This document shows, one piece after another, positions 6,175-6,747 of a stretch of DNA of 6,747 nt (position 1 is its first letter; the number at the start of each line of letters is the position of its first letter). The stretch spans positions 1 to 6,747 of the forward strand of contig CASBQH010000123.1 in NCBI GenBank assembly GCA_949127695.1, read 5' to 3'. Origin of the DNA: Synechococcales cyanobacterium PMM_0073. GTDB lineage: Bacteria > Cyanobacteriota > Cyanobacteriia > Elainellales > Elainellaceae. The position numbers and the translations under genes were made by a program. The notes under the pieces are model-generated. The model saw only the letters and a list, made by a program, of their open reading frames with translations. It made no database searches and was not told where the DNA came from.

Positions 6175-6747
6175 ATGAGCCAGCATTCATTTTCAAATCC
6201 TAGCAACTGGATTGGTCGTTCAATTGGAGATACACAGCGCTATCGGCTCGATCAGCAGCTCGGCGGTGGCGGCATGGGCGATGTCTTTATCGCCACCGAT
6301 ACGCGACTCGGCAAAACCGTAGCGCTGAAGCTGCTGAAAGCTTCGTTGGCGATTGCCGGAGATACCGATCTGCGCGAACGGTTCGAGCGCGAATGTGCCA
6401 TCTGTGCCGCATTAAAAAACTCACATATTGTGCAGGTCACAGACTATGGCGTCACCTCTGAAGGCTATCCTTTCTACGTCATGGAATACCTGCAAGGACA
6501 GACATTGGGCGAGCTGTTGACGACTCAGCCACAACTGCCTGTAGCGCGCACCTGCAACATTATTACGCAGGTTTGTGCAGGGCTAGAACTGGCGCATCAA
6601 GGCGTGGTGCTTTGGAGTGCAGCTGGGGAAACCGAGCGAATTAAAGTGGTGCATCGCGACTTAAAGCCCGCAAACCTGATGCTGATTCCCTCGGCGCTGG
6701 GCGAGCTGGTTAAAATTATCGACTTCGGTATCGCCAAAATTCGCTCG
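6175..6747 (+). CDS. Hanks-type serine/threonine protein kinase, N-terminal part (cut by window end)
   Basis: The first 191 codons are open to the window edge, with no stop. Expected kinase motifs occur in order: glycine loop GGGGMGDVF (30-38), VALK with ATP-binding lysine K52, helix-C glutamate probably E73, hinge region VMEYL (102-106), catalytic loop HRDLKPAN (160-167, with D162, K164 and N167) and metal-binding DFG (183-185). All catalytic residues visible here are intact, so it should be an active kinase. About 13 extra residues (around 143-157) lie between the AH of helix E and VVHRD, where typical kinases have only a few. The activation loop, C-lobe and any sensor or membrane domain lie beyond the window. 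The ATG at 6175 has only a weak GGTAA-like ribosome site; an in-frame GTG at 6139 would add 12 residues but is no better supported. Phosphorylation targets are unknown. Confidence 0.93.
   Translation, partial: MSQHSFSNPSNWIGRSIGDTQRYRLDQQLGGGGMGDVFIATDTRLGKTVALKLLKASLAIAGDTDLRERFERECAICAALKNSHIVQVTDYGVTSEGYPFYVMEYLQGQTLGELLTTQPQLPVARTCNIITQVCAGLELAHQGVVLWSAAGETERIKVVHRDLKPANLMLIPSALGELVKIIDFGIAKIRS

Overview
The window looks like bacterial chromosomal DNA, most likely from a cyanobacterium. That is inference from gene content: an FHA-ferredoxin-reductase fusion, an RTX protein with a recurrent non-repeat middle domain, a membrane-anchored WD40 protein, and a Hanks-type kinase with a long insert before the catalytic loop. 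No rRNA, tRNA, CRISPR array or insertion sequence was seen, and there is no exact HIP1 octamer (GCGATCGC) to settle the lineage.

Layout: positions 1-134 hold no convincing gene. Two genes run leftward as a probable two-gene operon. The first transcribed (about 3298 down to 1661) encodes a polytopic membrane protein with NapH/NosR/CcoG-like cysteine motifs. The second (1610 down to 135) encodes a soluble electron-transfer protein that joins an FHA domain, an FAD/NAD(P)H reductase and a plant-type [2Fe-2S] ferredoxin. A divergent control region of about 220 bp (3299-3518) holds an ordered set of inverted and helically phased repeats. Rightward from there come an RTX calcium-binding protein (3519-4856), a strong stem-loop (4861-4901), a membrane-anchored seven-bladed WD40 protein (4947-6128) and the first 191 codons of a serine/threonine kinase (6175 onward, cut by the window end).

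The leftward pair makes sense as one redox module: NAD(P)H to FAD to [2Fe-2S] in the soluble fusion, then to Fe-S centres in the membrane protein. The most interesting feature is that the reductase has an FHA (phosphothreonine-binding) domain, while the C-terminal tail of its membrane partner ends in two TTV(I/V)R motifs resembling FHA-docking sites. With a Ser/Thr kinase in the same neighbourhood, this suggests a phosphorylation-gated electron-transfer complex. The wiring is a hypothesis; the domains and motifs are directly visible. The kinase and WD40 genes are codirectional and 46 bp apart. The RTX gene appears to be a separate unit for a secreted protein.
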